Assembly: GCF_004770895.1 (NCBI RefSeq)
Contig: NZ_RQHS01000010.1
Location: 186,001-250,000 of the forward strand
DNA: 64,000 nucleotides
Direction: 5' to 3'
Source: Leptospira dzoumogneensis
GTDB lineage: Bacteria > Spirochaetota > Leptospiria > Leptospirales > Leptospiraceae
The number at the start of each line of letters is the position of its first letter. Within the stretch, counting starts at the first letter, position 1. The notes beneath the pieces were generated by a model. The model was given only the letters and a program-made list of their open reading frames with translations. It did not search any database and had not been told where the DNA came from. Position numbers and translations under genes: made by a program. This document shows, piece by piece, positions 30,434 to 42,974 of this stretch.

Positions 30434-30985
30434 TTAAAATAAAATCTCTTCTAAACGGGACAATGCATGTTCCAGTGTATCGTTCACTATAATATGATCG
30501 AATTCATCTTTATGAGCCAGCTCTTCTTTTCCATTTTTGATCCTTTTTAAGATACTTTCTTCTGAATCGGTCCCTCTACCTCGTAGTCTTTTTTCCCATT
30601 CTTCTTCATTTGGAGGAAGTATAAAGATAGTGATTACTTCTTCTCCCAACTTTCGTTTTAGTTGAGCTGCACCTTGAACATCTAAGTCCATGATTACGGA
30701 CTTGCCTGAGGACATACACCCGTTCACGAACTTTAGTGGAGTCCCGTAATAATTATCATGGACCTTGGCCCATTCTAAAAATTCTCCCTTATCGATCCCG
30801 GATTCGAATTCTTCTTTGTTCAGGAAAAAATACGTTACTCCTTCCTTGTCTCCTGGACGCGGGGCCCTGGTAGTACAAGAAACTGAAAAAGCCAAATCTG
30901 GGTGTTTGGCTCGGATCATTTGGATAAGTGTGGATTTGCCTCCTCCTGCAACGGAGGACAGAACGATTAGCTTGGGAGATTTCAG
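30434..30985 (-). CDS. gmk: guanylate kinase with CTG start codon
   Basis: Phosphorylates GMP to GDP with ATP. The first ATG in frame (30919) would remove the P-loop, so it cannot be the start. Reading upstream in frame gives [20 protein letters not shown], a complete Walker A, until a stop codon. The only sensible initiation site is CTG at 30983-30985, overlapping the remA stop as CTGA and preceded by AAGGA. This gives 183 residues, a normal length. The rest is standard: [46 protein letters not shown]. The P-loop reads VAGGGKS in place of PSGAGKS. Confidence 0.9.
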   Translation of the reverse strand: MKSPKLIVLSSVAGGGKSTLIQMIRAKHPDLAFSVSCTTRAPRPGDKEGVTYFFLNKEEFESGIDKGEFLEWAKVHDNYYGTPLKFVNGCMSSGKSVIMDLDVQGAAQLKRKLGEEVITIFILPPNEEEWEKRLRGRGTDSEESILKRIKNGKEELAHKDEFDHIIVNDTLEHALSRLEEILF

Positions 30986-31263
30986 TCCTTTTCTTCCTCT
31001 TCTTCTGCGATAGAATTATCCCTGCTTTCTATCCTTCTTGTGAGAGCTTCGACTCTTAAGTTGGAAAGGATCAAATGGTTGGAGTCAGTGATAATAATGG
31101 ACCTGGTCTTTTTCCCTTGCGTCGCGTCTACCAAACTGTTATTACTTTTGGCTTCGTTTCGGATCCTTTTCGCGGAAGCCGAATCCGAATGAATGATACC
31201 CACGATCTTGGAAACCATAACTATATTTCCAAAACCTACGTTCAAGACGCTAAATTGGGACAT
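30982..31263 (-). CDS. remA: RemA/DUF370-family regulator
   Basis: A small DNA-binding-type protein of 93 residues whose Bacillus relative activates biofilm-matrix operons. Diagnostic stretches are [38 protein letters not shown] and [20 protein letters not shown]. The acidic tail (AEEEEEKD) overlaps gmk. The ATG overlaps the preceding stop as TAATG, with GGAGG upstream. The remA-gmk order is also common in Firmicutes. Its target in a spirochaete is unknown. Confidence 0.88.
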   Translation of the reverse strand: MSQFSVLNVGFGNIVMVSKIVGIIHSDSASAKRIRNEAKSNNSLVDATQGKKTRSIIITDSNHLILSNLRVEALTRRIESRDNSIAEEEEEKD

Positions 31264-32471
31264 TAGGTCCTCCTATTTCTCTCCAACCTAAATCTTTCGA
31301 TAATGTCCACCTCACCGGTGGCGAGATCCAAGGCTTCTGAGATTTCCTCATGGGAGTATCCTTTTTTCAAGAGGAAAACGACCTTCTCTATTTTACTCGC
31401 CCCTTCTCCTAGGTCTTTTAGCGCCGTTTCGGAAGAAATTTTTAAGGAATCCTGTTTTTGAGGAGTATAGCCCGTCATTTTTCTTTCCAGGATTTTTCCG
31501 AAATTCTCTTCTGCAGGAATTTTATTGTCCGTTCTTTTGGACTTAGAACTCGTTTTTTTAGGATCCAATTCAGGAGTATAATCGGGCTCCGCCTTCAGAG
31601 AACCTCCGCTGATATCTTCCGAAAATTCGATCTTATTCTCTTCGAATGGATCTCCATCCAAGGAAATATCAAATGTAGAACTTGGATTGTACATCGGCTG
31701 AGGAGTTCTAGTGGGAGAAATTTCGGACATCAATTCCTGAGAATCTTTCCAACCCATTACATTCTTGATCGTCTTGCCGAAATTTTTCAGAATTCCCAAA
31801 GTCCCGGACTCTTCTTCCTGAACGGCAGCAGTTTCTTTTTTGAGATTTTTTCTATCAGGATCTAAGAACTGTTTAGGATTTTCTGGGGAGTAATTTTCTC
31901 TCAGATTCTGTTTATAAAGCCTGCCTACTCCTTCTCCCGCTTTTGCAGCAAGTTCCTGTTTTCTATTCTCCAAAGATTCGGTCGGAGCAGTTTTTAGTTC
32001 TTTTTGTTTTTCACGAATTAAAGTCAGATATTCATTCTTGAACTTTTCTTCGTCTGAAATTTGCACTTCCTCTTGGTGAGTAAGGATAGAAGGCCTACTG
32101 GTCTCTAATTCTTCTTCTACCGTTTCGAATTCCATTAATGGTTCGGAAGAAATATTCTGTTTTTCTAATTTTTTACCTTCGTTAGAAAATATTCTATCCG
32201 GAAGTGATTCCAGTTTTTGGAGAATAGATCTGTATTTATCCTCCAAAGAATCGGAACGTTGTACTAAAATTTTATAGGCTTGGATCTTAGAATTTAAAAG
32301 TTCTATCTGACTTTCGGTTTCCGTTTGGATCTCGTCTACTAATGTCCGAATTTCTTCGTTGATACGACGGATCATATGAGAACGGATCCTCTTAGTCACC
32401 TGAGCGGACACGCCTACGTATAAGCCTATGGCTATAATAATATTTAAGAATAGGACTGTGAATAATTCCAT
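31263..32471 (-). CDS. membrane-anchored coiled-coil protein with C-terminal HTH-like segment
   Basis: 402 residues. An N-terminal membrane anchor (3-22, FTVLFLNIIIAIGLYVGV) precedes a helical coiled coil to about residue 95. A long, low-complexity, charged linker follows, then a short C-terminal domain (IEKVVFLLKKGYSHEEISEA, LDLATGEVDIIERF) that looks like a helix-turn-helix of the kind ending DUF2802/DUF6115 proteins near flagellar genes. The function is unknown. Coupled to remA by TAATG, and 63 bp after the preceding flagellar-operon gene. A signalling or scaffold role is inference. Confidence 0.7.
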   Translation of the reverse strand: MELFTVLFLNIIIAIGLYVGVSAQVTKRIRSHMIRRINEEIRTLVDEIQTETESQIELLNSKIQAYKILVQRSDSLEDKYRSILQKLESLPDRIFSNEGKKLEKQNISSEPLMEFETVEEELETSRPSILTHQEEVQISDEEKFKNEYLTLIREKQKELKTAPTESLENRKQELAAKAGEGVGRLYKQNLRENYSPENPKQFLDPDRKNLKKETAAVQEEESGTLGILKNFGKTIKNVMGWKDSQELMSEISPTRTPQPMYNPSSTFDISLDGDPFEENKIEFSEDISGGSLKAEPDYTPELDPKKTSSKSKRTDNKIPAEENFGKILERKMTGYTPQKQDSLKISSETALKDLGEGASKIEKVVFLLKKGYSHEEISEALDLATGEVDIIERFRLERNRRT

Positions 32472-32534
32472 CGCACAAGCGTCCTTTTCGAGGATATTTC
32501 CAACAACATCCCTCGGAAAGCCAGAGCGTTTTTA

Positions 32535-32900
32535 TTAAGCTATATAGTCCACTGTGGAACGAGTAGGTGTCCGAATTTCGGTTTTTCTACCGCTCTTATC
32601 ATAGGAGAAAATTCTCTCCTTTCCACCCTCGGGTTTTGGCCCTTTAAAAGAACGGATTTCCTTTTCTATTTCTCCGATCCTTTGGGTGTATGAGTTACGA
32701 AGTCTTTCTCTGTATTCAGGAGATAATGAAAAAGTCTCGGTGTACATCTGCACCGCATACTTTTTATCTATAGAATACTCTCGGACCGATTTTTCGTTCT
32801 GAGCGATTACGTTCGAAAGAGTATGTGGGTTCTCCACCATAGTCCTTCGGACCAGATCGTTCGCGGCACCGTATCCGGAAAGAGGTTCGTTCAGCCTCAT
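32535..32900 (-). CDS. hypothetical protein in flagellar operon
   Basis: 121 residues, soluble and mostly helical (LSPEYRERLRNSYTQRIGEI), with a basic C-terminal tail (GRKTEIRTPTRSTVDYIA). No family is recognised. It starts 5 bp after fapA with AAGGAT just before the ATG, so it is translated from the same transcript. The middle region YSIDKKYAVQMYTETFSLSP suggests a compact helical protein. Likely accessory to FapA or motility by position only. Confidence 0.65.
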   Translation of the reverse strand: MRLNEPLSGYGAANDLVRRTMVENPHTLSNVIAQNEKSVREYSIDKKYAVQMYTETFSLSPEYRERLRNSYTQRIGEIEKEIRSFKGPKPEGGKERIFSYDKSGRKTEIRTPTRSTVDYIA

Positions 32901-32905
32901 ATCCT

Positions 32906-34888
32906 TTATTTTCCTCTAGATCTGTTTTTTCTCCAGTCTTTTTTATCCGGTTCCGGATCTTGGTACGGCAATTGTCGGATCACCCCGTTCTCTTCCACGA
33001 AAGTCTTATGTTTGATCTCGTTACGGGTCTTGAAGTCAGCACTTTTGATCTTGATGGTCACCCCGCCAAATAGGGTCTTTTCTACACTGATCTTACCGTT
33101 TGCGGCCCTTTCTTCTATATATGACTTGAGGTTCTGGATCTCGTTTTCGTATTCACGGACTCGTATCTCCAGTTTTTCAGTGGCCTTACTGGTCTTGACC
33201 AATTGCTGCTCATGGTCTTGGGTGAAAGAAGCAGGATCATTCTCCTTTCTGGCCTTGAGAGTCTTAAGGCTTTTGGAGATTTGTTCGAACTTGTCTTGGT
33301 TTTCAGCCAGTTTCTCTTCGTATTCGGAGATCTGTTTTAATACCTTAGGATCCGTTCCTACTATAAGTTCCGTTGCAGGGTTGGCGGAAGATCCTATGAC
33401 CTTGGCAGCGATCGTATCGGAAGCGCGGATCGTACCCCCTACAATCTGTCCCCTCTTACCATTGGAGACCACTTTTCCTCCTGCACTCACAAAGCAGTGA
33501 AGGATCCCTTCTTGTACTATCACATCTTTTTCCGTGACTACGGTTGCGTTCTGGATAAACTTTGCGATTACGTTCCCGCCCGTGGATTCGATCCGGGCCT
33601 CATCCCTACCGGAAACACCTTGGCGGATGATAATGTCTCCGTCAGCTTCTACGTTTGCTTTTTGGACCGTGCCGTAGATCTCTATATTTCCTGCGGCTTT
33701 TACAGAATAATTATCTTCTACGTTTCCGGTGATAATCACTGAACCTAGGAATGTAACGTTACCTGTTTTGATCCCAACATCGCCGTTCACTCTATAAACA
33801 GTTTCCACGGAAAGTCTACCGCTTGCATAGACCACTTGTCCATTCACTTCTGCTGTGAGTTTGGTTCTGTCTTCGGAGAGGATGGTTCCCTTTCCTTGTT
33901 TGAGTTCGGTATCTAATCCGTCTTTTGCAGGAAGAAGTTCGTTAAATAATGTGCGGCCGTACTTCCCTCTTTCTGCTGGGATTTTTTCCGCCAGAAGTTG
34001 TCCTACCACAACGTTCTCTATCAGATCCATATCCTTATAATCCACTTTTCCGGATTCATCTTCTCGGAAGACTACCTTCTTACTGATACGAACATGATAG
34101 ATGACCTGCGCGTTCTTACCGTTCACAGGAGGATCTCCTTCTGCCGCGGTGAAAGGTTGGTTGTAAAATTCGTCTTCCAACCTTCTTTGGATCTCTTCTT
34201 CTTTTACTCCGTATTTGATCCCTGCATTCTTGAGATAATTGACTACGTCTTTTACCTCTAGATCTCTGCCCGCAGGTTTAGGTGGAATAAAAGTGATCTT
34301 TGCCCTCATCTTATCAGGAGCAATATCCAATACCATTTTACCTTCGGCTCCCTGCCTTGGTTTCATATTGGAAATATAGATAGGTTCTCCCTTGGTCTCT
34401 TTTACGATCTTACGGATCTGATTATCATCTACTTCATTAATTCCTCGAACGGAGAGTCTGCGAGAAACTTCGGACAGTTCGATCGGTTTTCCTTCGCCGG
34501 AAGGTGGATAGACCGTGAGATAAGTTCCATTTCTGAAAATTTGAACGACCGCTCTTCCGTCTCTGTCCTTAGGTTGTAGGAACTCCTTCAGATCTTTAGA
34601 GACTAGTTTGCCGGATCCACCTGTGAGCTTTTTGTCCAGTTCAGAAAGTTCGTCTAAGAATGTATCTTCCGGTAGAACGGATGCTCTGATATGCCAAGGT
34701 TCCGAACCGAAAAGTTTTTTCTTTCCACGTTTGATTACTATATAGTCCAGCTCATGGGATTTTCTTTTAAGGTGAGAAGCAGCCATCTGCAGACATTTTT
34801 CTAATGTAGGAGCTATGACTTCGACTTGCTCATGTTGGAGCTTATCTAATTCTTTAGATTGGTCTTTTAGAAAGGATGTAAGACTCAA
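32906..34888 (-). CDS. fapA: FapA/DUF342 flagellar assembly protein A
   Basis: 660 residues of the DUF342 type. After an N-terminal region with a Jag-like segment comes the DUF342 core, rich in beta-helical repeats ([60 protein letters not shown]). A coiled coil ([20 protein letters not shown]) follows. In other bacteria FapA-type proteins affect polar flagellum placement and polymer-binding. The start codon is TTG at 34886-34888 with GGAGGAG upstream. It lies downstream of fliA on the minus strand. Confidence 0.88.
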   Translation of the reverse strand: MSLTSFLKDQSKELDKLQHEQVEVIAPTLEKCLQMAASHLKRKSHELDYIVIKRGKKKLFGSEPWHIRASVLPEDTFLDELSELDKKLTGGSGKLVSKDLKEFLQPKDRDGRAVVQIFRNGTYLTVYPPSGEGKPIELSEVSRRLSVRGINEVDDNQIRKIVKETKGEPIYISNMKPRQGAEGKMVLDIAPDKMRAKITFIPPKPAGRDLEVKDVVNYLKNAGIKYGVKEEEIQRRLEDEFYNQPFTAAEGDPPVNGKNAQVIYHVRISKKVVFREDESGKVDYKDMDLIENVVVGQLLAEKIPAERGKYGRTLFNELLPAKDGLDTELKQGKGTILSEDRTKLTAEVNGQVVYASGRLSVETVYRVNGDVGIKTGNVTFLGSVIITGNVEDNYSVKAAGNIEIYGTVQKANVEADGDIIIRQGVSGRDEARIESTGGNVIAKFIQNATVVTEKDVIVQEGILHCFVSAGGKVVSNGKRGQIVGGTIRASDTIAAKVIGSSANPATELIVGTDPKVLKQISEYEEKLAENQDKFEQISKSLKTLKARKENDPASFTQDHEQQLVKTSKATEKLEIRVREYENEIQNLKSYIEERAANGKISVEKTLFGGVTIKIKSADFKTRNEIKHKTFVEENGVIRQLPYQDPEPDKKDWRKNRSRGK

Positions 34889-34951
34889 AAGAAACTCCTC
34901 CTATCCATTTGGGTCCGGGTGTTTAGAAGATCGGATTCCCCGGAGAACGGG

Positions 34952-34979
34952 TGTATCGCGCCCCATAGGAAGCGATACA
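34952..34979 (-). promoter_or_regulatory. inverted repeat between fliA and fapA
   Basis: TGTATCGC (34952-34959) and GCGATACA (34972-34979) are perfect 8-bp arms with a 12-nt loop, in the 151-bp gap between the fliA stop codon and the fapA start. No T-run follows on the minus strand, so it is not a standard terminator. It could be an RNA-processing stem or an operator. Confidence 0.5.
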
Positions 34980-35039
34980 TATTCCAAACTTCCTATTCCC
35001 TTGTAATACAGAACAAGGATTCCTGCGCAGCTAAGTATA

Positions 35040-35840
35040 TTACTTTTTACTAATAACCGATTTCACTTTTCCTAATTTACTACGAAGTCTTGCTACAGCT
35101 CTCGTATGAAGTTGGGAAATCCTGGATTCGGTTACTTCCAATACTTCTCCGATCTCTTTTAATGTTAGATCTTCGTAATAATAGAGAACGATTACTTTTT
35201 TTTCTTTGTCCGGAAGTGTCTTGATCGCTTCCACGATCACGTTTTTGATCTCTTCTTTTTCGATGATCGTGTCCGGGTTCATGTTCATAGGAGATTCTAA
35301 TGTCTCCATGAAAGAAACCTCGTCGTTCTCATCGCCAAGGAACCAAATATCATTTAAAGAGACGAGTGACGTGCCGCTGATCTTAGTAAGAAGTGAGTTG
35401 AACTCCTCGACGGAGATCCCCATTTCTTTTGCGATCGCCTCATCTTCGACATGAGCGCCCTCTTTATTCTCGAGCATTCCGATAATTTGTTCCAACTGTT
35501 TCGCTTTTTGGCGGATGGAACGAGGGATCCAGTCGATGGAACGAAGTTCGTCGAAGATAGAACCTCTGATTCGAGTCATCGCATAGGTCTTAAATTTGAT
35601 CTGTCTATCCGGATCGAATTTTTCGATCGCATCTAGAAGTCCAAACACACCGTATGAAACAAGATCATCGAACTCAACGTTCTGAGGCATACCGATCGCG
35701 ATACGACCAGCCACGTGTTTGACTAGAGGAGAATATTTTTCTACAAGATAACTGCGAATATTCTGGTCTTTAGTTGCCCTGTAGGACTTCCAAAGTTCGG
35801 TTTCATCCGTATTATTGTATTTTTCGAAAAGTTTGGACAT
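35040..35840 (-). CDS. fliA: flagellar sigma factor sigma-28
   Basis: A FliA/WhiG-type sigma factor of 266 residues that directs late flagellar genes. Region 2 has [20 protein letters not shown] and [20 protein letters not shown], with [20 protein letters not shown] and [20 protein letters not shown]. Region 3 follows, and region 4 ends in [20 protein letters not shown]. The length is typical. It is separated from the upstream gene by 273 bp containing a palindrome at 35904-35920 and a repeat, so it probably has its own promoter. No anti-sigma FlgM gene is in the window. Confidence 0.95.
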   Translation of the reverse strand: MSKLFEKYNNTDETELWKSYRATKDQNIRSYLVEKYSPLVKHVAGRIAIGMPQNVEFDDLVSYGVFGLLDAIEKFDPDRQIKFKTYAMTRIRGSIFDELRSIDWIPRSIRQKAKQLEQIIGMLENKEGAHVEDEAIAKEMGISVEEFNSLLTKISGTSLVSLNDIWFLGDENDEVSFMETLESPMNMNPDTIIEKEEIKNVIVEAIKTLPDKEKKVIVLYYYEDLTLKEIGEVLEVTESRISQLHTRAVARLRSKLGKVKSVISKK

Positions 35841-35903
35841 AACTACGGGATGGGCTGGTCCTCTGCTTAAGAGTGTCGTGGACCAAACCGATTTGCAATA
35901 GCA

Positions 35904-35920
35904 TTTTTTGACTCAAAAAA
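35904..35920. promoter_or_regulatory. 17-bp perfect palindrome upstream of fliA
   Basis: TTTTTTGA, a central C, then TCAAAAAA: perfect arms of 8 bp around one base, 64-80 bp upstream of the fliA ATG. With a single-base centre it is a poor RNA hairpin but a plausible binding site for a dimeric DNA-binding protein. Function unproven. Confidence 0.5.
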
Positions 35921-35986
35921 GGGAAATCAAGCAGTTTTTTGTCTCATTGGGTTTCTAGGCGGATTTACGCTAAAATCGCGGTGCCG

Positions 35987-36067
35987 GAGTTCCTACATTC
36001 AAAACCTCCGTGATCTCAGTAGCCTCAAAAAAACAAATGATCGCGGAGAGTTCACGGAGACGCAGAG
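35987..36067. repeat. dispersed GCAGAG/CTCTGC palindromic repeat, copy D
   Basis: GGAGTTCCTACA (35987-35998), the same motif as the centre of copy B, is followed by ACCTCCGTGATCTC (36004-36017) and then TCGCGGAGAG, TTCACGGAGA and CGCAGAG (36041-36067). The arms match less well than in the other copies. It lies downstream of the 161-residue gene and upstream of fliA, both on the minus strand, not in a convergent gap. Confidence 0.65.
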
Positions 36068-36113
36068 CTGGAAAAGTAGGGATATTTCTTTCACTACCCG
36101 CGAAGGACGCGGC

Positions 36114-36599
36114 CTATTTTTCCTGGCTGCCGTCGTCTTTCGCGAGCATTGTACGGATCGCTTCCGCCATTAACTTAGGCTCGTTTTTGATCGCGATATT
36201 TTCTACGATGATATGATCCCCGAATTTATCCGCCTTTTTACGAGGGATCCCGCTCGCGGCAGCTCTCATTTCGTCTGCGCTGCCCGGAGAATCAAAATGA
36301 GGGGTAGAAGTATCCGTATCTGCATGTTCTGAGTAGGAATGACGACCTCCACCATCCAAACCATCCTCATCTCCGCTGGAATGAGCGCCGGTGAAATTAC
36401 CCAACAATTCTAAAAACTCGGGAACTTTGGAAGCTAATACGGAATATACTCCGAATCCAAAAACAGCCATACCGACCGTGGATAAAAAGGTAATGAATAT
36501 GATATGGCCGAAATAATTTCCGACCATGATGCCGCAGACCAGACTTACGATGAGTCCTAAAAAGGAGAAAAAAGCGAGGAAACCAATTTGCAGGTTCAC
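36114..36599 (-). CDS. small membrane protein encoded after flhG
   Basis: 161 residues. Two membrane helices (about 5-28 and 32-55) are followed by a low-complexity Gly/Ser/Asp linker ([20 protein letters not shown]) and a short conserved-looking tail ([20 protein letters not shown]). It overlaps flhG by 4 bp, so it is coupled. No family is recognised. A membrane partner of the FlhF/FlhG placement system or the motor is possible by context only. Confidence 0.7.
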   Translation of the reverse strand: MNLQIGFLAFFSFLGLIVSLVCGIMVGNYFGHIIFITFLSTVGMAVFGFGVYSVLASKVPEFLELLGNFTGAHSSGDEDGLDGGGRHSYSEHADTDTSTPHFDSPGSADEMRAAASGIPRKKADKFGDHIIVENIAIKNEPKLMAEAIRTMLAKDDGSQEK

Positions 36600-37501
36600 T
36601 CTTCCTCGCTCTGTTGTTTTTCTCTCACATCCACAAAATTGAAAAACTTACGGAAGAATCCGGTGATCCCGGAATCATCTAAATTATCCATTTCTTGGTT
36701 GAGTAGAGAATATGTGATCCGATTCAAACAAGCTGCTGCCTTGCTCTTAGGCGAATGGATGATATACGGTTTTTGTTCCCGGATACTTTTTTCCACCTCG
36801 TCGTCTTGGAAGATGAATCCTAAATTTTCGACCCGAACTTCTAAGAACTGACCTGAGATATCGATCACACGATCCGCTACTTTTTTCCCTTCGATAGCGG
36901 AACGTACACGGTTCACCACCATCTTTAGATTTTTATCTCTGCTTTGGGAAACGATCGCTTTGATCAGTCCATAAGAGTCCGTGATTGCGGTAGGCTCCGG
37001 TGTAGTAACTACGATCACATCATCCGCAGGAAGTGTGAGTCCGATCACGTTAGAACTGATCCCTGCTCCTGTGTCTATGATCATATAATCATAAGAATCC
37101 AGATCGGCGAATCCTTTGATCAAATTATTTCTTTGGGTATCGTTCAGGTTCGCGAGTTGTGAATAACCGCTAGCGCCCGCGATGATATCCACTCCTTCCG
37201 GAGCTTGGATGATAATATCCTTTAAACTTTTATGTCCCTTGACTACGTGATATAAATTGTATTTAGGGATGATCCCTAAGATCACATTCACGTTAGCGAG
37301 TCCTAGATCTCCGTCGAATACTAGGACCTTCTGTCCTGCCTTTGCCATGGAGATGGCAAGGTTTACGGAGATAGTACTTTTACCGACCCCACCCTTTCCG
37401 GAAGCGATCGCTATAATCTTAGTCATAGGTTTGGTTGAAGACACGAGTTTCAAACTCGTATTACCCTCGGTAAGTTTCCGCAACTGAGTCGCTTGGTCCA
37501 T
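36596..37501 (-). CDS. flhG: MinD-like flagellar number regulator FlhG
   Basis: A P-loop ATPase of 301 residues. The deviant Walker [17 protein letters not shown], the switch motif [15 protein letters not shown] and [10 protein letters not shown] mark it as MinD/ParA class. The N-terminal [10 protein letters not shown] is the kind of conserved DQAxxLR motif by which FlhG stimulates FlhF GTPase. The C-terminal part ends in a helix ([16 protein letters not shown]) that could be the membrane-targeting sequence. It directly follows flhF, with a 41-bp gap. It should limit flagellum number and place. Confidence 0.93.
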   Translation of the reverse strand: MDQATQLRKLTEGNTSLKLVSSTKPMTKIIAIASGKGGVGKSTISVNLAISMAKAGQKVLVFDGDLGLANVNVILGIIPKYNLYHVVKGHKSLKDIIIQAPEGVDIIAGASGYSQLANLNDTQRNNLIKGFADLDSYDYMIIDTGAGISSNVIGLTLPADDVIVVTTPEPTAITDSYGLIKAIVSQSRDKNLKMVVNRVRSAIEGKKVADRVIDISGQFLEVRVENLGFIFQDDEVEKSIREQKPYIIHSPKSKAAACLNRITYSLLNQEMDNLDDSGITGFFRKFFNFVDVREKQQSEEE

Positions 37502-37542
37502 CCTAACCTCTTTCTCTGGGACTTAGGTTTTCTACCGAAACC

Positions 37543-38820
37543 TTAAGCGGAGAATACTTCTCCACGGATCTCGATGAGTTTTTCCGGATTTACTGCGCAT
37601 TCAGCGAGTTGGTGTTTTTCCGCTGGGATCATATCGAAGGGAACTTCTTGGCCAACACTTAAATGGGTAAAACCCTTATTAAGTGTATCGGCTAGTTCCA
37701 GAAATCCACCCAAAAATTCCGCTTCGTCCAGTTTAGTTAATAAAATTCTACGGAAACCAAGGGGTTCGTAGGCTTTCATTACGGAGTGGGTGTGATGATA
37801 CGAAGATGTGGCGGATAATACAAGGATATTTTCTACGTTGTCCCTTTCTCCGAAAGCGGAAAGGTATCCGTACATTTTACTAAGCTGGTCCACATTGCGA
37901 TGGCTGTAACCCGCAGTATCTATTAAGATCAGTTCCGATCCGTCTCTTGCCAGGGTCTCCTGAAAACGTTTCAGATCTTTTACGGCATAAAAAGGCATTT
38001 CCATGGTATCTGCGTAGCGTTTTAACTGCTCGATCGCAGCGATCCTATAGTTGTCAGTCGTGTAAAGAGACACTGATTTTCCCATATGAAGATGGTACTT
38101 AGCGGCTAGTTTTGCGATGCTAGTTGTTTTTCCGCTGCCTGTAGGTCCCACAAAGAAAACCACTTTTCTTTGTCCTCTTCTGGTTCCTTTAAAAATGTCC
38201 GGTTCCACCTGCACTCTTTCGGAAAGAACCTCTACAATTTTTTCCTGAACTGCAACTGTCCGGGAACGATCCAAAGGAGAAAGTCTCTGCTCCGCTTGGG
38301 AAATAATTTCTTCCGCATAAGCCTCGCTCATTCCTTCTTTGACAAGCTTATCCCTCATTTTAAGGATATTGGAATCCTGCTCTTTACGGACCTTTCTGGA
38401 AATTTTAGGCTCGAATTCTTTGGAGAAAGAAAGTCCTAAATTCTCTTCGGATTCTATCGCTTCGGAAGTGACTTCTATCAGTTCTTTCGGCAAAGAAGAA
38501 GCTCTGCTTGGGCGAGAAGTTCTTTCTTCCCAGCTAGGCAATTCTTCTAGGCTTCTTCTTTTTTCGGATCCAAGAGTGGACTTTTGTTTGAGTAGTTCTT
38601 TTAGGTCTTGGAGTTTTTTCTCCACCTTCTCTCTGGAACTTGCCTTTTCAGGAATTCCAACTTGGATCTCCACAACCTTGCGGGCCATAAGTCCAGTCCC
38701 GAAAACCCCGCCTTCGGTCAAAATCCTATGTTCGATGACATGGGCTTCCGGGCCATATTTCATCTTCATCTGCATTAGGCAGTCCTGTAGATCCTTGCCC
38801 CTAATCTTTGCGAAATCCAT
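37543..38820 (-). CDS. flhF: SRP-type GTPase FlhF
   Basis: A flagellar placement GTPase of 425 residues. After an N-terminal B domain and a charged, low-complexity linker (about 60-140), the NG domain has G1 [20 protein letters not shown], the insertion box [21 protein letters not shown]3 [10 protein letters not shown] and G4 [23 protein letters not shown] precedes its ATG. It stands between flhA and flhG as in many polar flagellates; in spirochaetes it should set where the periplasmic motors are built. Confidence 0.95.
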   Translation of the reverse strand: MDFAKIRGKDLQDCLMQMKMKYGPEAHVIEHRILTEGGVFGTGLMARKVVEIQVGIPEKASSREKVEKKLQDLKELLKQKSTLGSEKRRSLEELPSWEERTSRPSRASSLPKELIEVTSEAIESEENLGLSFSKEFEPKISRKVRKEQDSNILKMRDKLVKEGMSEAYAEEIISQAEQRLSPLDRSRTVAVQEKIVEVLSERVQVEPDIFKGTRRGQRKVVFFVGPTGSGKTTSIAKLAAKYHLHMGKSVSLYTTDNYRIAAIEQLKRYADTMEMPFYAVKDLKRFQETLARDGSELILIDTAGYSHRNVDQLSKMYGYLSAFGERDNVENILVLSATSSYHHTHSVMKAYEPLGFRRILLTKLDEAEFLGGFLELADTLNKGFTHLSVGQEVPFDMIPAEKHQLAECAVNPEKLIEIRGEVFSA

Positions 38821-38859
38821 GTGATCCTCCTGTTTTTTCGATTAAAATATTACGTTTTA

Positions 38860-40977
<2,118 letters not shown>

Positions 40978-40992
40978 AATATTCTCCTAGGC

Positions 40993-42186
40993 TTAAGAAG
41001 CGTTTCGGAACGCTCTCCGGAAAGATTCGAGTTTCGTAAAGATCACACTTAGGGCGGTATAGAATTTAGCAGGAACTTCCTGTCCAATCTCCACCTCGTC
41101 ATAAAGTGTCCTTGCCATTGGGCGGTCTTCGACTGTTGCGATATCGTTCGCCTTTGCCACCCGGATAATACGTAATGCGAAATCGTCGACACCCTTTGCG
41201 ATCACGACAGGCGCTCTGTGTTTGTTCGGTTTATACTCTAATGCCACCGCAAAGTGGGTCGGGTTGGTAATGACCACGTCCGCTTTGGGAACTTCTGCCA
41301 GCATCTTGCTCTTTTTGATCTGGTCTCTGGCCATTTGTCTTCTTCTGGCTTGTAAAGAAGGGTCCCCGTCCTGTTCCTTCATCTCTCTTTTGGATTCGGA
41401 AGGAGTCATTTTGAGTGCTTCTTCGTATTCGTATCTTTGGAAGAAGTAATCCCCGATACTGATCGCGAGAAGTAGTATACCTACTACTATAAAAATTTTG
41501 AATGCAGTGTAAGTGATTAATGCTACCGATTCTTCGAGCCCCATATTCCCGAGCATGAGTATCTTGAAGAAGTCCTTCTCTATAACAAAATAGGAAACCC
41601 AAGCGATCGCGGCTACTTTGACTAAGGACTTACCTAAGCTGAATAATGTCTGGCGATTCGGAAGTACCTTTTTGAAATTAGGACGTATCCTTCCGAAATT
41701 GAAAGCCAATGCACGAGGTGCGAATAAAAATCCAGTTTGAACAACATTACCAACAATCGCAGCAACCACTGTGATCCCCATTAAAGGAAGAAGCAGCTGC
41801 GTAATATCCACAAGAGCATTGTTCAGAAGTTCACTTACTGTTTCGGAACTAACCACATTCGCTGAACGTATTCCGAAAAAATATTTTCTCAAAAGATAAT
41901 AGGATCTCATGAAAAAATATTCTCCCATGAGATACATCAGAACGATGCCTGCGAGTAGAACGATCGCGGATGCGACTTCGGGGCTCTTAGGAACGTTTCC
42001 TTTTTCTCTTTCTTCCCTTCTTCTTCTTTCGCTGGCAGGTTGTGTACGTCCTTCGTCTTCCGCTGCGAATAATTGCAGGTTGATCCGAAAAGGAACAGCA
42101 GCGGGCTGTGGGCGTGGAGTCGCGTGTAGGAATTCCAACATCGCATCAGAGAAAAGTCCCGACATCTTCTTCCAAAAGGATCCCAT
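40993..42186 (-). CDS. flhB: flagellar export switch protein FlhB
   Basis: A substrate-specificity switch of 397 residues. Four membrane helices and a cytoplasmic C-terminal domain with the self-cleavage site [11 protein letters not shown] are present. FlhB normally starts near the segment [20 protein letters not shown]; here some 35 additional residues precede it, making the protein longer than the common 350-360. ATG 42186 overlaps the fliR stop as TAATG with AAAGGA about 10 nt upstream; a start four codons earlier (42198) is also possible. Confidence 0.94.
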   Translation of the reverse strand: MGSFWKKMSGLFSDAMLEFLHATPRPQPAAVPFRINLQLFAAEDEGRTQPASERRRREEREKGNVPKSPEVASAIVLLAGIVLMYLMGEYFFMRSYYLLRKYFFGIRSANVVSSETVSELLNNALVDITQLLLPLMGITVVAAIVGNVVQTGFLFAPRALAFNFGRIRPNFKKVLPNRQTLFSLGKSLVKVAAIAWVSYFVIEKDFFKILMLGNMGLEESVALITYTAFKIFIVVGILLLAISIGDYFFQRYEYEEALKMTPSESKREMKEQDGDPSLQARRRQMARDQIKKSKMLAEVPKADVVITNPTHFAVALEYKPNKHRAPVVIAKGVDDFALRIIRVAKANDIATVEDRPMARTLYDEVEIGQEVPAKFYTALSVIFTKLESFRRAFRNAS

Positions 42187-42965
42187 TAGTTCGGCCATCC
42201 TTTCAGCATTAGGTTCATCTTCTCGAAAGAAAGTTGGAATGCATTGTCCATCTGAGTGATCAAAAAAGGAACAATCAGGATCATAACTACAAGACCGATC
42301 GCGATCTTGATGGGAAAGCTAAGCTGTAGAATATTCAACTGAGGAGCGGCTTTGCCCATCAAAGCTTCCGAAACAGTAACTAAGAATAGAACTCCAAGAA
42401 TCGGCAGGGAAATTTTGAAAGCCACCAGGAACATAGCACCGATCGCCTCTTCCATCGCCTTGTAAAGACCGTCTTGGATCTCTGGCACAAGTTTCAAAAC
42501 CTGCACCTTCTCGAATGAATATACCAAACTTTCGAATAGAAAACGGTAAGCTCCGAGTGAGAGGAACAGAAGCATACCCAACATATTCTTAAGAGTACTG
42601 ATCACAGGAAGACTTGTTTGAGAGATAGGATCCAAGATCTCAGCGTAACCGAAACCAAGTTGGACGTTAAAAAATTCTCCCGCCATTTGGAAGGAAGAGA
42701 ATACCAAACTCACTAAAAATCCCATTAGCACACCGATCAATACCTCAGCCATCACGATTAAACCGTAATCAGTCATATTGCCCGGGATCGGAGGAACAAA
42801 ACCTGCACTTACAGGAAATAAAATTACGGAGATCAGAAAACCAAGAGTCATCCTTTGCGCAAAAGTGATGGAAGCAAAGGAGAACACAGGAGCCACGGAT
42901 AGAAGCCCCACGATCCTTGCCAGGATCAGAAGAAACACTTGGAAATTTCCTACAAAGTATTCCAT
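42186..42965 (-). CDS. fliR: flagellar export gate protein FliR
   Basis: An inner-membrane export gate component of 259 residues with six or so hydrophobic helices ([57 protein letters not shown]). The conserved FxxxQ and GxxEI-like signatures of the family are visible. It shares its last bases with flhB and starts 9 bp after fliQ. No ribosome site is apparent, which suits translational coupling. Confidence 0.94.
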   Translation of the reverse strand: MEYFVGNFQVFLLILARIVGLLSVAPVFSFASITFAQRMTLGFLISVILFPVSAGFVPPIPGNMTDYGLIVMAEVLIGVLMGFLVSLVFSSFQMAGEFFNVQLGFGYAEILDPISQTSLPVISTLKNMLGMLLFLSLGAYRFLFESLVYSFEKVQVLKLVPEIQDGLYKAMEEAIGAMFLVAFKISLPILGVLFLVTVSEALMGKAAPQLNILQLSFPIKIAIGLVVMILIVPFLITQMDNAFQLSFEKMNLMLKGWPN

Positions 42966-42974
42966 TTTTTGAAT

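Noticed and set aside
30434..30919. gmk as a truncated pseudogene starting at the first ATG
   Set aside because: The missing P-loop is intact just upstream in the same frame with a CTG start, so the gene looks complete.
32823..33500. Plus-strand open frame of 225 codons opposite fapA
   Set aside because: Antisense of the DUF342 gene; no family resemblance and no promoter or ribosome site.
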